A stretch of DNA of 56,092 nt from CAYQPF01 sp964419225. Lineage in GTDB: Bacteria; Cloacimonadota; Cloacimonadia; Cloacimonadales; CAYQPF01. Every line of letters begins with the position of its first letter. The first letter of the stretch is position 1. Made by a program: the position numbers and the translations under genes. The DNA is taken from assembly GCA_964419225.1 (NCBI GenBank), contig CAYQPF010000016.1:1-56092 (forward strand). Direction: 5' to 3'. Shown piece after piece: positions 8,478 through 18,010 of this stretch. The notes beneath the pieces were generated by a model. That model was not told the origin of the DNA. It ran no database searches and was given only the letters and a program-made list of their open reading frames with translations.

Positions 8478-10556
8478 ATGCGTTATTTATTATTATTTTA
8501 CATTTTATTTTTATGCTGTTCACAAATCATGGGATTTGCAGTTCCCTATTCCCTTACTCCTGTCCAAAATGAGTCCAATTCCTTTACATCTTTTGTCAAA
8601 GTTTCACCCGATACGAAGGAACCTGTCTTACTGGATACGAAATGTTGGGTCTGGCACGATATGAAAAACATGATTTTTCTCTTCGAATGCAAAATTGACG
8701 GGAATTTCACCGAAGGTTTGGCCGTGAATAATGATGATGATGCCAAAGGTGATTATGTCAGAATTCAATTAGTAACCAGTCCAAACGATTATTTCGGATA
8801 TTTGGTTGCTGTATTTCCACGTGGTACTTATCAGGATGGTATTCGCAATTCTGATCTGGGAGTCAACTTTGAATGGGATAGTAACTGCACCACTGAGAGT
8901 AAAATTGTGGGAGATCTCTGGAGTTGTAAAATAACCTTCCCCTTTACTGATATGCGGATCTTTGGGAAACCACCCTATAAATGGAAATTAAATGTTTCCC
9001 GCAGAATCTTCAATACATCTGAAGTTTATGCTTCACCCTATTGTAACATCGGTGATGGTAAAATTGGCTACTTCTCTGCTTTTGCTGATCTGGAAATCAA
9101 AGAGAATATTGAAAAACCCAAGAACTACAAGATCCAGAGCTATCTGGTCCGAACCTATGATCTGTTGAACAAAACCATGTCCTATGATCCTGAAAATGTT
9201 GGTTTGGATCTTCTGTACCGACCGACCAGTAATTCTTCCTTCAAGGCAACCTTTAATCCTGATTTCTCTGATGTTCCTCCCGATAATGAAACCGGAGCTT
9301 TCAATTATCAGTTTGCCCCGATGATGAATGAAAACAGATTCTTCTTTACTGAAGATCTGGACGCGTTTAAAGTTCCTACCAGATTATTCTACACCAGAAA
9401 CATTATGAAACCGCAATATGCTTTCAAGTTTACCGGTAATACTAAAAACCTGGCCTTTGGTGCTTTCAATGCTGTGGATAAGAAAACGGATTACAACAGT
9501 GATGACCAGTTTAGTCTGCTGGCCTTAAGACCTCAAACCGATATAGCCAATGTTCAGTTTACTGTCCTGGAACGCAAAAACTCCAGCCAGGGGTATAAGA
9601 ATAATGTTATGTATATGAGTCCGGAATTCACTCCCAATCGTTTGCATGTTCTTAACGGCAGATACGCTTATTCCAGGTATTATGACAAGAATACTCCCTT
9701 AAAAACAGGTTTTTTTGCCAACTCTTACTACCGTCTCAACTTTGCCGATTATGCTTACAATTTCTCGCATGACTATGTCAGCAAAAATTTTATGGCAGAT
9801 ATGGGAATCATCAATCTCAAAAACAAGCAGGAATTCAATGTAAATGCTGAGCATGTAAAAAATATTAACAAAGAAATAGTCAGGTCTTTCAATGGTACTT
9901 TTGGTTACAATATCAGTATGAAGGATGCACCCTGGAAGCAAAACTCCCTTTATTACTGGTGGTTTGAACAGGTTACTTTCAAGTCAGACTGGAACATCAG
10001 CCTCAATATGGGAGAAGGTTATGAATCCGCAAGAGGAGTAAAAGTTGAGACCAATGATCTATCTTTGAATCTCAACCATTACCATTTTGCCACCTTCAAT
10101 TTTGGTGGAGGAGCAAATTACGGCAGACGTGTGATCTGGGGTGCTAAGGTAGAAGATTCAACCATGTTTTATATCAATGATGGACGGAATGTTTTCTCGG
10201 GAAGTCTTTATGTTAATGGAAATTTTGCTCCCCATTTATCCTACTTTACTTCTTTCAATTATATGAAGGTTTATCAGGCAAAGAAAAACTGGCTGATCGA
10301 TTCTGAATGTTCGGATGGGAATGGTGAAGTGACTGTTCTGGTAAACAAAAAACTCTCTTTAACAACAGGTATCCGCTACAGCTTTTACGAGGTTAACGGT
10401 ATTGATCTGGATATGGGCTTATACTCCAATCTGAAATATGAATACAATACTAATCTGAAAATCTATGCCGGACTTAATAATTCCCGGTTTGATTATAATG
10501 ACCAATGGATTAACAGCAGCAAGAACCTTTATGTAAAATTCAGTTATAGCATTTAG
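8478..10556 (+). CDS. DUF5916-like outer-membrane protein (CBM9-like domain plus beta-barrel)
   Basis: I prefer the ATG at 8478 (MRYLLLFYILFLCCSQIMG) because GTGGAGAGA lies just upstream and a signal peptide follows at once; the frame also has an ATG at 8448. The protein has 692 residues. The first 200 or so after the signal resemble the CBM9-like sugar-binding domain found in DUF5916 proteins (a WHD/FECKIDG region with RIQL). It then runs into NPDFSDVPPDNETGAFN and ENRFFFTEDLDAF, which match the family signature of NPDF followed by an EKRPFFLE-like motif. The rest is a long beta-strand-rich barrel with alternating aromatic residues, ending YVKFSYSI. Family members are predicted outer-membrane proteins; their substrate is unknown. 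The gene stands alone. Confidence 0.8.
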   Translation: MRYLLLFYILFLCCSQIMGFAVPYSLTPVQNESNSFTSFVKVSPDTKEPVLLDTKCWVWHDMKNMIFLFECKIDGNFTEGLAVNNDDDAKGDYVRIQLVTSPNDYFGYLVAVFPRGTYQDGIRNSDLGVNFEWDSNCTTESKIVGDLWSCKITFPFTDMRIFGKPPYKWKLNVSRRIFNTSEVYASPYCNIGDGKIGYFSAFADLEIKENIEKPKNYKIQSYLVRTYDLLNKTMSYDPENVGLDLLYRPTSNSSFKATFNPDFSDVPPDNETGAFNYQFAPMMNENRFFFTEDLDAFKVPTRLFYTRNIMKPQYAFKFTGNTKNLAFGAFNAVDKKTDYNSDDQFSLLALRPQTDIANVQFTVLERKNSSQGYKNNVMYMSPEFTPNRLHVLNGRYAYSRYYDKNTPLKTGFFANSYYRLNFADYAYNFSHDYVSKNFMADMGIINLKNKQEFNVNAEHVKNINKEIVRSFNGTFGYNISMKDAPWKQNSLYYWWFEQVTFKSDWNISLNMGEGYESARGVKVETNDLSLNLNHYHFATFNFGGGANYGRRVIWGAKVEDSTMFYINDGRNVFSGSLYVNGNFAPHLSYFTSFNYMKVYQAKKNWLIDSECSDGNGEVTVLVNKKLSLTTGIRYSFYEVNGIDLDMGLYSNLKYEYNTNLKIYAGLNNSRFDYNDQWINSSKNLYVKFSYSI

Positions 10557-10748
10557 CGGATTAATTGCTTATCAAGAGTTTTACCGCGAATTGTGCGAAT
10601 AAAGCGAATTAGGAGAAGATATTCGAGAGTTTAGCCACTGATCAGCACTGATTTTCACTGATCCATAGAGATTTTTAAAGATAATCATTCTGATCAGTAG
10701 TTCTACAAGATTGTCAAACCCCTTTCTGGTCCTAAATACTAATTAGTT

Positions 10749-11185
10749 CAATTCGCACAATTCGTGGTTAAATATCTCTAGAGCATCTCTCCCCACCACA
10801 TTTTCCCAATACCACAATTCTATTTATAATAATCTACCTTGTCCAAACCACCATCATCCCCCAATATTACATATTTCTATTTCCTCTCCAGATCAGTGAA
10901 AATCAGTGGCTAATTATTAATAATCGTCTCCCATTAATAATTTTCCCCCTCTCCCAACTCGTTTAATTCGCACAATTCGTGGTTAAATATCTCTAGAGCA
11001 TCTCTCCCCACCACATTTTCCCAATACCACAATTCTATTTATAATAATCTACCTTGTCCAAACCACCATCATCCCCCAATATTACATATTTCTATTTCCT
11101 CTTCAGATCAGTGAAAATCAGTTTTGTTAGTGGCTAATTATTCATAATCGTCTCCCATTAATAATTTCCCCCTCTCTCCTAATTC
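10749..11185. repeat. Tandem direct duplication with a unit of about 215 bp
   Basis: AATTCGCACAATTCGTGG begins near 10750 and again near 10965, and the two units are almost identical to their ends (CCCATTAATAATTT-CCCCCTC, then a phrase ending TTCG or CTCG). The second unit carries an 8-base insertion inside the GAAAATCAGT-GGCTAATTA phrase. The wider gene-free block 10557-11300 also contains 10-nt phrases such as CACTGATC, CACTGATT, CACTGATC (10633-10665). No reading frame is supported. Confidence 0.9.
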
Positions 11186-11307
11186 GAGTAGTTCGTGAAA
11201 TTCGTGGACAACACTCTCGAAAAGTGTCCCTTCTTTTACTTTCCACTAAATACAAAGATAAGGGATTAAGGCTGACTTCTTAATTGTAAAGATGGTAAGT
11301 TTTTGTT

Positions 11308-11493
11308 GATGAACACCAAGGGAGAAGAGGGGAGCAAGACAGTTGAGAGTTGAGAGTGGATAGTTGAGAGTTACCCCGTTTCCTACAGACTGCCTACTCT
11401 TTCCTTAATACTTGCCTGCAGGTTTCATCAATTTTCCCGGGACTCTTTTCCACTCCCCTATCTTCTCAAGAGAGGGGCCAGGGGGTGAGTTGT
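11308..11493. repeat. Dispersed repeat module with a hairpin
   Basis: The words GAACACCAAGGGAGAAGAGG (11310), GTTGAGAGTTGAGAGT (7-nt period, about 11341-11370) and TACTTGCCTGC (11409) occur in the same order at 40224-40421. It ends in a hairpin, CACTCCCCTATCTT facing AAGAGAGGGG, followed by GGGGGTGAGTTGTC (11451-11493), which is repeated at 36036-36079. Confidence 0.65.
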
Positions 11494-11570
11494 CCACCAT
11501 TCACCAATCACAAATTAGCATTATATTAACCTTTCATTGATTATCTTTTTTTTGTTACTCTTTTGTAATG

Positions 11571-11743
11571 TTTAACCTGACTTATGCAGTAGATGACAGA
11601 TGGATAAGCTCAAGATTTTGTGGGATAGTGGCTTACAGATTTGAGATGTCATATTTGCAAATATTTCAAACAAATCTCGTAAGTCATCTAAACGCAAAAG
11701 ATTCGCTTAGACGCTGTACAGCTATTGCATAAGTTGGTTTAAA
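11571..11743. mobile_element. MITE-like imperfect palindrome, 173 bp, non-coding
   Basis: The left end TTTAACCTGACTTATGC and the reverse complement of the right end TTTAAACCAACTTATGC agree at 14 of 17 positions. Similarity continues inwards (AGTAG/AATAG, ATAAGC/CTAAGC, GCTTACAGATTTG/ACTTACGAGATTTG) to a perfect central palindrome ATATTTGCAAATAT at about 11651-11664. The whole element can fold into one long hairpin. It has no reading frame, and I could not define a clear target-site duplication. It lies directly downstream of the broken yhcG-like gene. Confidence 0.65.
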
Positions 11744-11831
11744 GCACTTAAAACTACTGATTGTTCCTGTTTTTGTGTTTTTATAAAACTTTGTGGTAAT
11801 TATACCTTTCCGGAGTGGACTCACATTACTA

Positions 11832-12857
11832 TCAATCTTCTGGTGTTGGATAGTCGGTTGTTAAGATTTGTTGAAAATCTTCCGAGGATGGAAGTTTTCC
11901 TATTAGACTTTGAGGAAGTTTTTTGCTTAAAGTATATTGAGCTACTCCAATAGGCTTTGAAGCAATTTTAAGAGCATATTCAACTTCTAATTTATCTTTC
12001 TGAGGAACAAGTAAAATACCAATGCTTGGGTTATCATCAGGTTATTTTAATTGATCATCAACTAATTGTAAATAGAAATCTAACTTACCGATGAATTCAG
12101 GTTCAAACTCGACTACTTTTAATTCTACAATAACCAAACATTTAAGAATACGATGATAAAACAGCAGATCAAGAAAGTATTCCTTTTCACCTAAAACAAT
12201 ACGGTATTGATTAGTAATGAAACAAAAACCGTATCCTAACTCCATAATTAACCGTTTTACCTTCTCAACCATTAAATTTTCCAACTGTCTTTCAGAAATT
12301 GGTTTGGTGATATCAAGAAAATCCAGCGAATAAACACTCTTTATACTCTCTTTAGCTTGCTCAGATACATTATCTGGTAACACTTGTTCAAAATTACATT
12401 GGGTAGTTTGTAAATTGAAAGAATCTGCCATAATTTGATGTTATAGAACTGATCTACTATACTTGTTTTTAATTGTAGATTCCAAATAAAATAATCGAGC
12501 TTCATGAGTTTTAACTCTCTGCAAAATTAAAATATTATGGCCCCAGGGTACTTCTGAAACAAGCTGCTTCAGTTTTTCCAATTCTGAAACAGGTTGTTTC
12601 AGATTTGAATACTCATCTACTAATTGCCTCATGAACCATAAATTCCTGGGTGACCAACTTACTCCTTCTCCTATTTGGTTTTTAAGATCTTTGCTTAATT
12701 GTTCGACAATGGAGTTACCCAATCCATACAGTCTCTGGTTTCTGATTATTACATCTCCAATTTCCCAGTAAAGAATATTTGAGAAGCGTTGTACACTTTG
12801 AATAGCTACAGTTCGAGAGTTTTGTACTAACCTCACAATATCCCAAATTTTGCCCAA
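11832..12857 (-). pseudogene. YhcG/DUF1016-type PD-(D/E)XK nuclease gene interrupted by two in-frame TAA codons
   Basis: Three consecutive open segments lie in one frame: 12857-12441, 12438-12042 and 12041-11832. Together they make a near-complete 340-residue protein. The N-terminal part (SVQRFSNILYWEIG, SWSPRNLWFMRQL, WGHNILIL) is the DUF1016 N domain. The middle has the nuclease core (EYFLDLLFYHRIL, IVELKVVEFEPEFIGK). The tail PDDNPSIGILL to PTPED completes the family pattern. One TAA replaces the codon between SRSVL and HQI, the other the codon between DDQLK and PDDNPS. No frameshift is present. The 5' end has only a TTG start and a stop at 12873-12875, so it may also have lost about 15 residues. 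Family members are often linked to restriction-modification or toxin-like loci; none is seen here. Sequencing error is possible but would have to occur twice. Confidence 0.85.
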
Positions 12858-12884
12858 GTATATGTTCGAAATTTATAAAACTGT

Positions 12885-12913
12885 TTGACATTTATTCACA
12901 CTCAGATTAATTA
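12885..12913 (+). promoter_or_regulatory. Promoter of the 758-residue S41 peptidase gene
   Basis: TTGACA at 12885-12890, a 17-base spacer and TAATTA at 12908-12913 lie 35 bases before the ATG. It is one of the best promoter matches in the window. Confidence 0.65.
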
Positions 12914-12948
12914 CATTCATAAATATTGCTATCCAATAGGAGTATAAA

Positions 12949-15225
12949 ATGCTAAACTATGCAAACCTGCTTTCAATTCTAATTCTCTGTTCCCTTTCCT
13001 CTAACATTCTGGCCGATCAAACTATTTCAGATAAACGCAAGATAACTAACCTCACTGCCTTCTCCAAGATGTATGGTTACGCTTCGCTATATTGTCCTTC
13101 GGATGAAGCAGCCAAAGTCAACTGGCAGAAGTTTGCTGTCTATGGCTCCCAACAAGTGGAGAATTGCTCCAATGATACTGAGTTAATAACAAAGCTGAAA
13201 GAACTCTTCTCTCCTATGGTTCCCTTACTGCAGATCGAATCTTCTCAAAAGAAGATCAAACATGATGATAAAGCCTTAAAACCTCCACTACCTGGTGACT
13301 ATAAAACCACCTGCTGGAATCATTTGGGTCATGCTAATACTCCCCATAAATTTTATTCTTCACTCCGCTCAAATAGAGAAGAAATAAACAGTTCACAAAA
13401 AGATACCGACGCTAATTCCAACAGCATCTTAATCATTCGTTATCGTTTTGCTCCTGACAATATAGAAGATAAATACCTGACACTTAAGCTTAACCTGAAA
13501 AATATCATTGTCGAAGACACTACAGCCTTTATGTTTAAGAACTTTATTGGGAGTTCAGATGATGAAATTTCTGAAGGAATGATCCCATTAAAAAGCTGTG
13601 TTGCAGATTCTATCATCTTCAGAGTTCCGTTGGAGTATAACAGTCCGCATTACTTAGTAATTTTCTTGAGTAAGTTTGAAGAATTAACTATCTCCAACGT
13701 AGAAATCACAATTGAAGGAAACAGTGGTAAGAGAGTTATTTTCTCTCAAAAAGAGTTTGAGAATATTCCAAATGATTATCTGTCCAATCTTGAATTTCTT
13801 TTAGGAAACACCAGAGAAAGCATTGATAAAAATACCGGAGCACTTACTTACAGAAAGCATCCTGATAATTCCGGAATTCCCCAATCTCCTGCCAGACCAG
13901 TATTACCAGTTGGTGAATGGGTTGATGGTAATCTGACTAAAAATATCCATATTTCCTTCCCATTGAGCCAATATTCTGATTCTTTACATACATACCCTGT
14001 ATTGGATCCAATTCCTTTGAACAAAATACTCTCAGACATTAAAGATCCTGATTTATTGGACCGGACAAATCAATATGTCAAATATGCAGCAGTAATGGAG
14101 TATTGGAATATTATTCAGCACTTCTATCCTTACAAGCAAATACTGAAGCTTGACTGGGATAAAATTCAAAAGCAAACCTATAGTCACCTGATCGACCAAA
14201 GCTGGGATTTGAAAACTGCCCTAAGATATATGGCAGGCTCCACAATAGATGGTCATTCTGCAGTCAATGAACTTAACAGGAAAAATAGTGGTGTCCATTT
14301 TTTAGTCAGGAAACTGGAAAACAAGTGGGTAGTTGTCAAGACTGATGAAGTAACAGCAGATATTCCACTTGGTTCCGAAGTTGTTTCCATTGATGGTAAA
14401 ACCATGAAATCTATAGAAAAGGAATTTAAAAAATTCCTTTTCAGAGCAAATGAAGCTACAACAGATAACTGGTTCATGGAAAGATATGTAAATCATCTGG
14501 CCAAGGATACTTTACAAGTTGTCTTTAAATATCCTGATGGAAAAATTATTTCCAAAAGTTGTTCTTGTGAACCGAACCTTTTTTTCAATTGGTTTACACA
14601 ACCTTTGTCTGATTTGGGTGATGGAATCCTATATGTTAACATCAATCCTGGTGTGATCTCTGACAGTGCTTTTACTGCTTTAGATGACCGCCTGAAAAAA
14701 GCTAAAGGGATAATCATGGATGTTAGAGCATATATAGGTATTTCACCTGAGCTTAATTGGAAATTTATGAGCAAGGTCTTGAATAAAAAGTACTTTGTTA
14801 ACTCCGATAAATTAACATACTTCACAAAACCGGATCAAATACAGAATTATGCTTTTGGACGTCTAACGTCCTGGTTTATCAAACCGGACTCAGCTAAATA
14901 TAACGCCAAATTGGTTCTGCTTACCAGTCCGAAGGCCGTGAGCCAATGTGAAAGTGCCCTGCTTGTTTATAAGGCATGTTCGGATGCCACACTCATCGGC
15001 GAAACAACTGCCGGAACTACTGGTGATATTGTTGATTACATCTTGCCCGGTAATTTTAAGGTTACTATGACAGGACTTTATGTAACAAATCCCGACGGTT
15101 CCCGCTTTCATGGTATAGGTGTTAAACCCGATATCGAAGTTAAACCTACCATCAAAGGTATTACAGAAGGCAGAGATGAAGTGCTGGAAAGGGCTGTGGA
15201 ATATTTGAAAAACAAGAAGGATTAA
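12949..15225 (+). CDS. Exported S41 family peptidase
   Basis: The protein has 758 residues. The ATG follows TAGGAG at a good distance and opens a signal peptide (residues 1-22, SSNILADQ). Residues about 30-370 form an N-terminal region without a recognised domain. The C-terminal part from about 375 is an S41-type core (PYKQILKLDWDKI, a PDZ-like stretch near 460-540, then the protease fold). The probable nucleophile is Ser665 in KAVSQCES, corresponding to the ISQAE motif of this S41 branch. It is followed by GETTAGTTGDI, and the ending GIGVKPDIEVKPT to RDEVLERAVEYL is typical. Such enzymes cleave C-terminal regions of periplasmic or surface proteins. It is transcribed alone and convergent with the M14 gene. 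The substrate is unknown. Confidence 0.88.
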   Translation: MLNYANLLSILILCSLSSNILADQTISDKRKITNLTAFSKMYGYASLYCPSDEAAKVNWQKFAVYGSQQVENCSNDTELITKLKELFSPMVPLLQIESSQKKIKHDDKALKPPLPGDYKTTCWNHLGHANTPHKFYSSLRSNREEINSSQKDTDANSNSILIIRYRFAPDNIEDKYLTLKLNLKNIIVEDTTAFMFKNFIGSSDDEISEGMIPLKSCVADSIIFRVPLEYNSPHYLVIFLSKFEELTISNVEITIEGNSGKRVIFSQKEFENIPNDYLSNLEFLLGNTRESIDKNTGALTYRKHPDNSGIPQSPARPVLPVGEWVDGNLTKNIHISFPLSQYSDSLHTYPVLDPIPLNKILSDIKDPDLLDRTNQYVKYAAVMEYWNIIQHFYPYKQILKLDWDKIQKQTYSHLIDQSWDLKTALRYMAGSTIDGHSAVNELNRKNSGVHFLVRKLENKWVVVKTDEVTADIPLGSEVVSIDGKTMKSIEKEFKKFLFRANEATTDNWFMERYVNHLAKDTLQVVFKYPDGKIISKSCSCEPNLFFNWFTQPLSDLGDGILYVNINPGVISDSAFTALDDRLKKAKGIIMDVRAYIGISPELNWKFMSKVLNKKYFVNSDKLTYFTKPDQIQNYAFGRLTSWFIKPDSAKYNAKLVLLTSPKAVSQCESALLVYKACSDATLIGETTAGTTGDIVDYILPGNFKVTMTGLYVTNPDGSRFHGIGVKPDIEVKPTIKGITEGRDEVLERAVEYLKNKKD

Positions 15226-15339
15226 GTTACAACTATGTATATATCCGGGTTATGTTGCATGGTTCTTAATCCCAAGGATTTCAAACTTACTCTACAATAA
15301 CTATAAATCTATGGAATTTTGATGTTCAGATAAAGGAAA

Positions 15340-15361
15340 GGGCTGCCGTGGGAGGCAGCCC
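15340..15361. terminator. Hairpin between convergent genes (GGGCTGCC/GGCAGCCC)
   Basis: An 8-bp stem encloses the six-base loop GTGGGA and is followed by CTAC. It lies between the ends of the convergent S41 and M14 genes. The hairpin at 47048-47069 has the same loop and tail with a compensating base-pair change in the stem. Confidence 0.5.
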
Positions 15362-15451
15362 CTACTTAAGATTCACAAAATATGACAACAGGAATTATTA
15401 ATTCACAATATCTTACATATGATACCTGCAAAATAGGCTGGACGCTAGTCC

Positions 15452-16795
15452 CTATTTCATTAAGAGCATTTTCCTTGTCACACTGGAATTGGCAGCAGTT
15501 ATTTTACAGAAATATATTCCGCTGGAAACTACTGTACCTTGCTGATTAAGACCCTTCCAGACAAAGGAATTCCAGCCTTGTTTATTATTTGTGAGGTTGA
15601 TTGAAGACACAACTTCACCTTTAAGATTGTATATAGTAGCTTCAGCAGGAACACTTGTCGGTAAATAATATGAAATGGTTGTGGATGGATTGAACGGATT
15701 AGGGTAATTATTAACCTGTAGTCTGTTCGCATTGATCGTAGTATCAGAATTACCTACAATTGTCGCATTGAAAGTAAAGGGTTCCGGGTTGCCGGCAACT
15801 TCACCAGGTGATAAAGTAATAGTTGTTTCTACTCCAAATGTACTATCCACAGAAGCTTTATAAACTCTCAGATTAACAGATTGATCATTCTGACTGACAT
15901 TAACTAATATTGAAACGTAAGCCTGCTGATTTTCTATGACTACCGGAGCTGCACCTATACAGGAATTATTAATAAAAGCACCAACCCAGTCACCTGCCTG
16001 AGCATAAACATTCCGAATCTTAACTTTACCCAAAACTGTGGCACTGTTCGCAGGATTGATAACCGGATTCCAGGTTGCAGGAAGTCTCAGATCATTGTTT
16101 GCAGGTTGTTCCAGAGCATTGGGATAACTGAGATTGCAATTCTGGTTCACATTGATCCAATAACCTTTGTCAGGTTCCATTGTCGTAAGAGTGTTATAAA
16201 CAGGTGATGCACCGGGGATATAAGATTGAGTCAGGCTCTTGACCTGGACTATTTTATCACTGATCCCTGCAAGAGCAGACGTGAGAGCCTGATTAGCCTG
16301 AGGAGTATAACCAATCAAATTCCAACCCTGATGTAATTGTGTGACAGTAGTAGCAGGATTCACAGCAGGAGCAATGATTCCGAGATTCGCATTAGCGTCG
16401 GAATTCACCCAGTATGCGTAACCGTCTGTCAGATTCTGGAGAGTATTAACCTGATCCGGCAGATCCGGGTCAAAGGTATTGGTCAAATCCTTAACCTGTA
16501 CAATATGACTGAGAACCGGATCAAAGATACTGCGAGGTGTCATAACTGCAGGATGCACATTCAGACTCATCAGATTCCAACCACTGTTCAAAGCAATACT
16601 CTGCAATGGATTGACAGACTGGAGTTGAATATTAAGAGGATAAGCCTGATTGGCCACAACTGTGATATTGTTTATAGTTTGAGACACATAGCCTGTAGCT
16701 GAAACCGTTATACTATATGTACCGGGAGCGATAGGTCTGTAATAATCTCACAAATCGGGTACAGTTACGACCTGAGAATTGCTGCCTACCTGCGA
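15452..16795 (-). CDS. C-terminal part of the M14 carboxypeptidase gene: regulatory-like domain, two repeat domains and a sorting domain
   Basis: This is the continuation, across the N run, of the gene at 16806-18000. Next to the gap the frame reads QVVTVPDL, a TGA codon (16748-16750), then DYYRPIAPGTYSITVSATGY, a carboxypeptidase-regulatory-like domain. In M14 relatives the residue at the TGA is usually Gly, so a G-to-T change in GGA or a base-call error at a contig end is likely. Two copies of an 80-residue domain follow (SGWNLMSLN to GYAYWV, and QGWNLIGYT to KGYWINV). A Fn3-like segment and a type IX-like sorting domain (NNYPNPFNPSTTISYYL to RKMLLMK) close the protein. An internal GTG at 16687 should not be taken as a start. 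The stop is followed by the same GGACTAGCGTCC tag as the first gene of the window. Confidence 0.75.
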
Positions 16796-16805
16796 NNNNN
16801 NNNNN
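16796..16805. other. Assembly gap (10 N)
   Basis: Ten ambiguous bases join two contigs inside the M14 gene. Coding matches the same gene on both sides in different frames. From the usual spacing in M14 proteins I infer that only a few tens of bases are really missing. Confidence 0.95.
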
Positions 16806-18000
16806 CAAGCTGGTCAGTAACAATACCCCTGATCCCGTAATAAGCACTTTCCAGATATTTTAAAAGGGAACGATAATTATAATTCCAATGATTGATAAGC
16901 TGATTCGTCGGGAGAAGTTTTGTCATGGACAATTCTATAGTCGTTTCCCTACCACGGTTGAAATAGGTCATCCAATCCTGTCTTCCACCATAAACAGGAT
17001 ACCAGGCATAGCCGTTGGTGATCCCGTTATCCAGTGAAGTCATATATGTAGAAGGAGCATAAACATGCACCGTATCAGCATAATTTCTACTGAGAGTATA
17101 GAACCAGGCATCATCCTTATGTAATCTGGCAAAGGCATCCCAAGGATAATTTACAACTTCTTCCCCACCATGGAAATTCGCAGAAACAACAAAATGATGT
17201 GCTGCAATAAAATTCATCATAGCTAAATTTTCCGGCTGTGTGGCCTGACCGTCAGGGTGTTGACCTTGGGCCGGATCAGGATAGTTCCTGTTCAAATCAA
17301 CCCCGTTGGCATTGTATCTTTGAGCACCGCTGACAGATGCATTTCCGCCATGATATGTGCCGTCCGGATTAGACAAAGGATTAATAAATATTTCCAGATT
17401 ATTCACCATATTAGTCACACGTGTATCAATATTATAATTTGAGAGCAAATAATCAATCAGATGCATAGTCAAAATAAAACCTGTGGTTTCATCCCCGTGA
17501 ATTGAAGATGAATACATCACTTCCGGCTCAGCTTCTTCAATACCAACATTATCAGAAATCTTTACACAAAGCAGGCTTCTGTTCTCTATTGATGTACCAA
17601 AATTGACAACCTGACAAAGATTAGGGTAAGTTTGAGCAAATTCATTCATCTTAGCTACATATTCACTATATGAGGGATATGTATCCCAGACTCTCAAGCC
17701 GTCTCTGGTATTCTGATTCTGTCCGATATCTGCCAGTCCCGGATGCAGCAAGTATTCCGGACTATAACCCAAAGCAAGTAAATTATCTAATTCTTTCTCA
17801 TTGGCATATGCCCATACTTCCAAACCTTTTACATTGTCGATGGAAACAACTCGGGTAAGGGTCAGAAGTTCAGTAACATCATTGATCTGAATCTTGAAAT
17901 AGTGTTCTCCATCATTAGCCAACGGGTTTACAGCATTTAAACTTAATGCCATAAACACAAAGACCAGAACAAGGATGAATCTGTTGATTGTTTGTTTCAT
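16806..18000 (-). CDS. Secreted M14 zinc carboxypeptidase, N-terminal part up to the assembly gap
   Basis: A signal peptide (MKQTINRFILVLVFVFMAL to LNA) is followed by a short N-terminal domain and the peptidase from about residue 108. Zinc ligands His168 and Glu171 (SSIHGDE) and His277 (NFHGGEE), the substrate-binding region DLNRNYPD (Arg238) and the catalytic Glu356 (TTIELS) are all present. After the enzyme domain the sequence enters YYGIRGIVTDQ, the first strand of a carboxypeptidase-regulatory-like domain, and stops at the N run. It resumes at 16795. It should remove C-terminal residues from peptides outside the cell. The ATG lies 8 bases beyond the stop of the C25 gene, with its ribosome site AAGAGG overlapping that stop, so the two form an operon. 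Confidence 0.92.
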
Positions 18001-18010
18001 AGTAACCTCT

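Noticed and set aside
12042..12857. Two separate small DUF1016-like genes
   Set aside because: Both segments and the stretch beyond them lie in one frame and match consecutive parts of one family protein; the second has no ribosome site before its ATG.
16337..16702. 121-codon plus-strand frame opposite the sorting-domain gene
   Set aside because: It is a shadow of the minus-strand frame, which has clear domain matches.
16748..16750. TGA read as glycine (alternative genetic code)
   Set aside because: Other genes in the window end normally with TGA (for example those ending at 28387, 45458 and 46996), and this TGA is next to a contig end.
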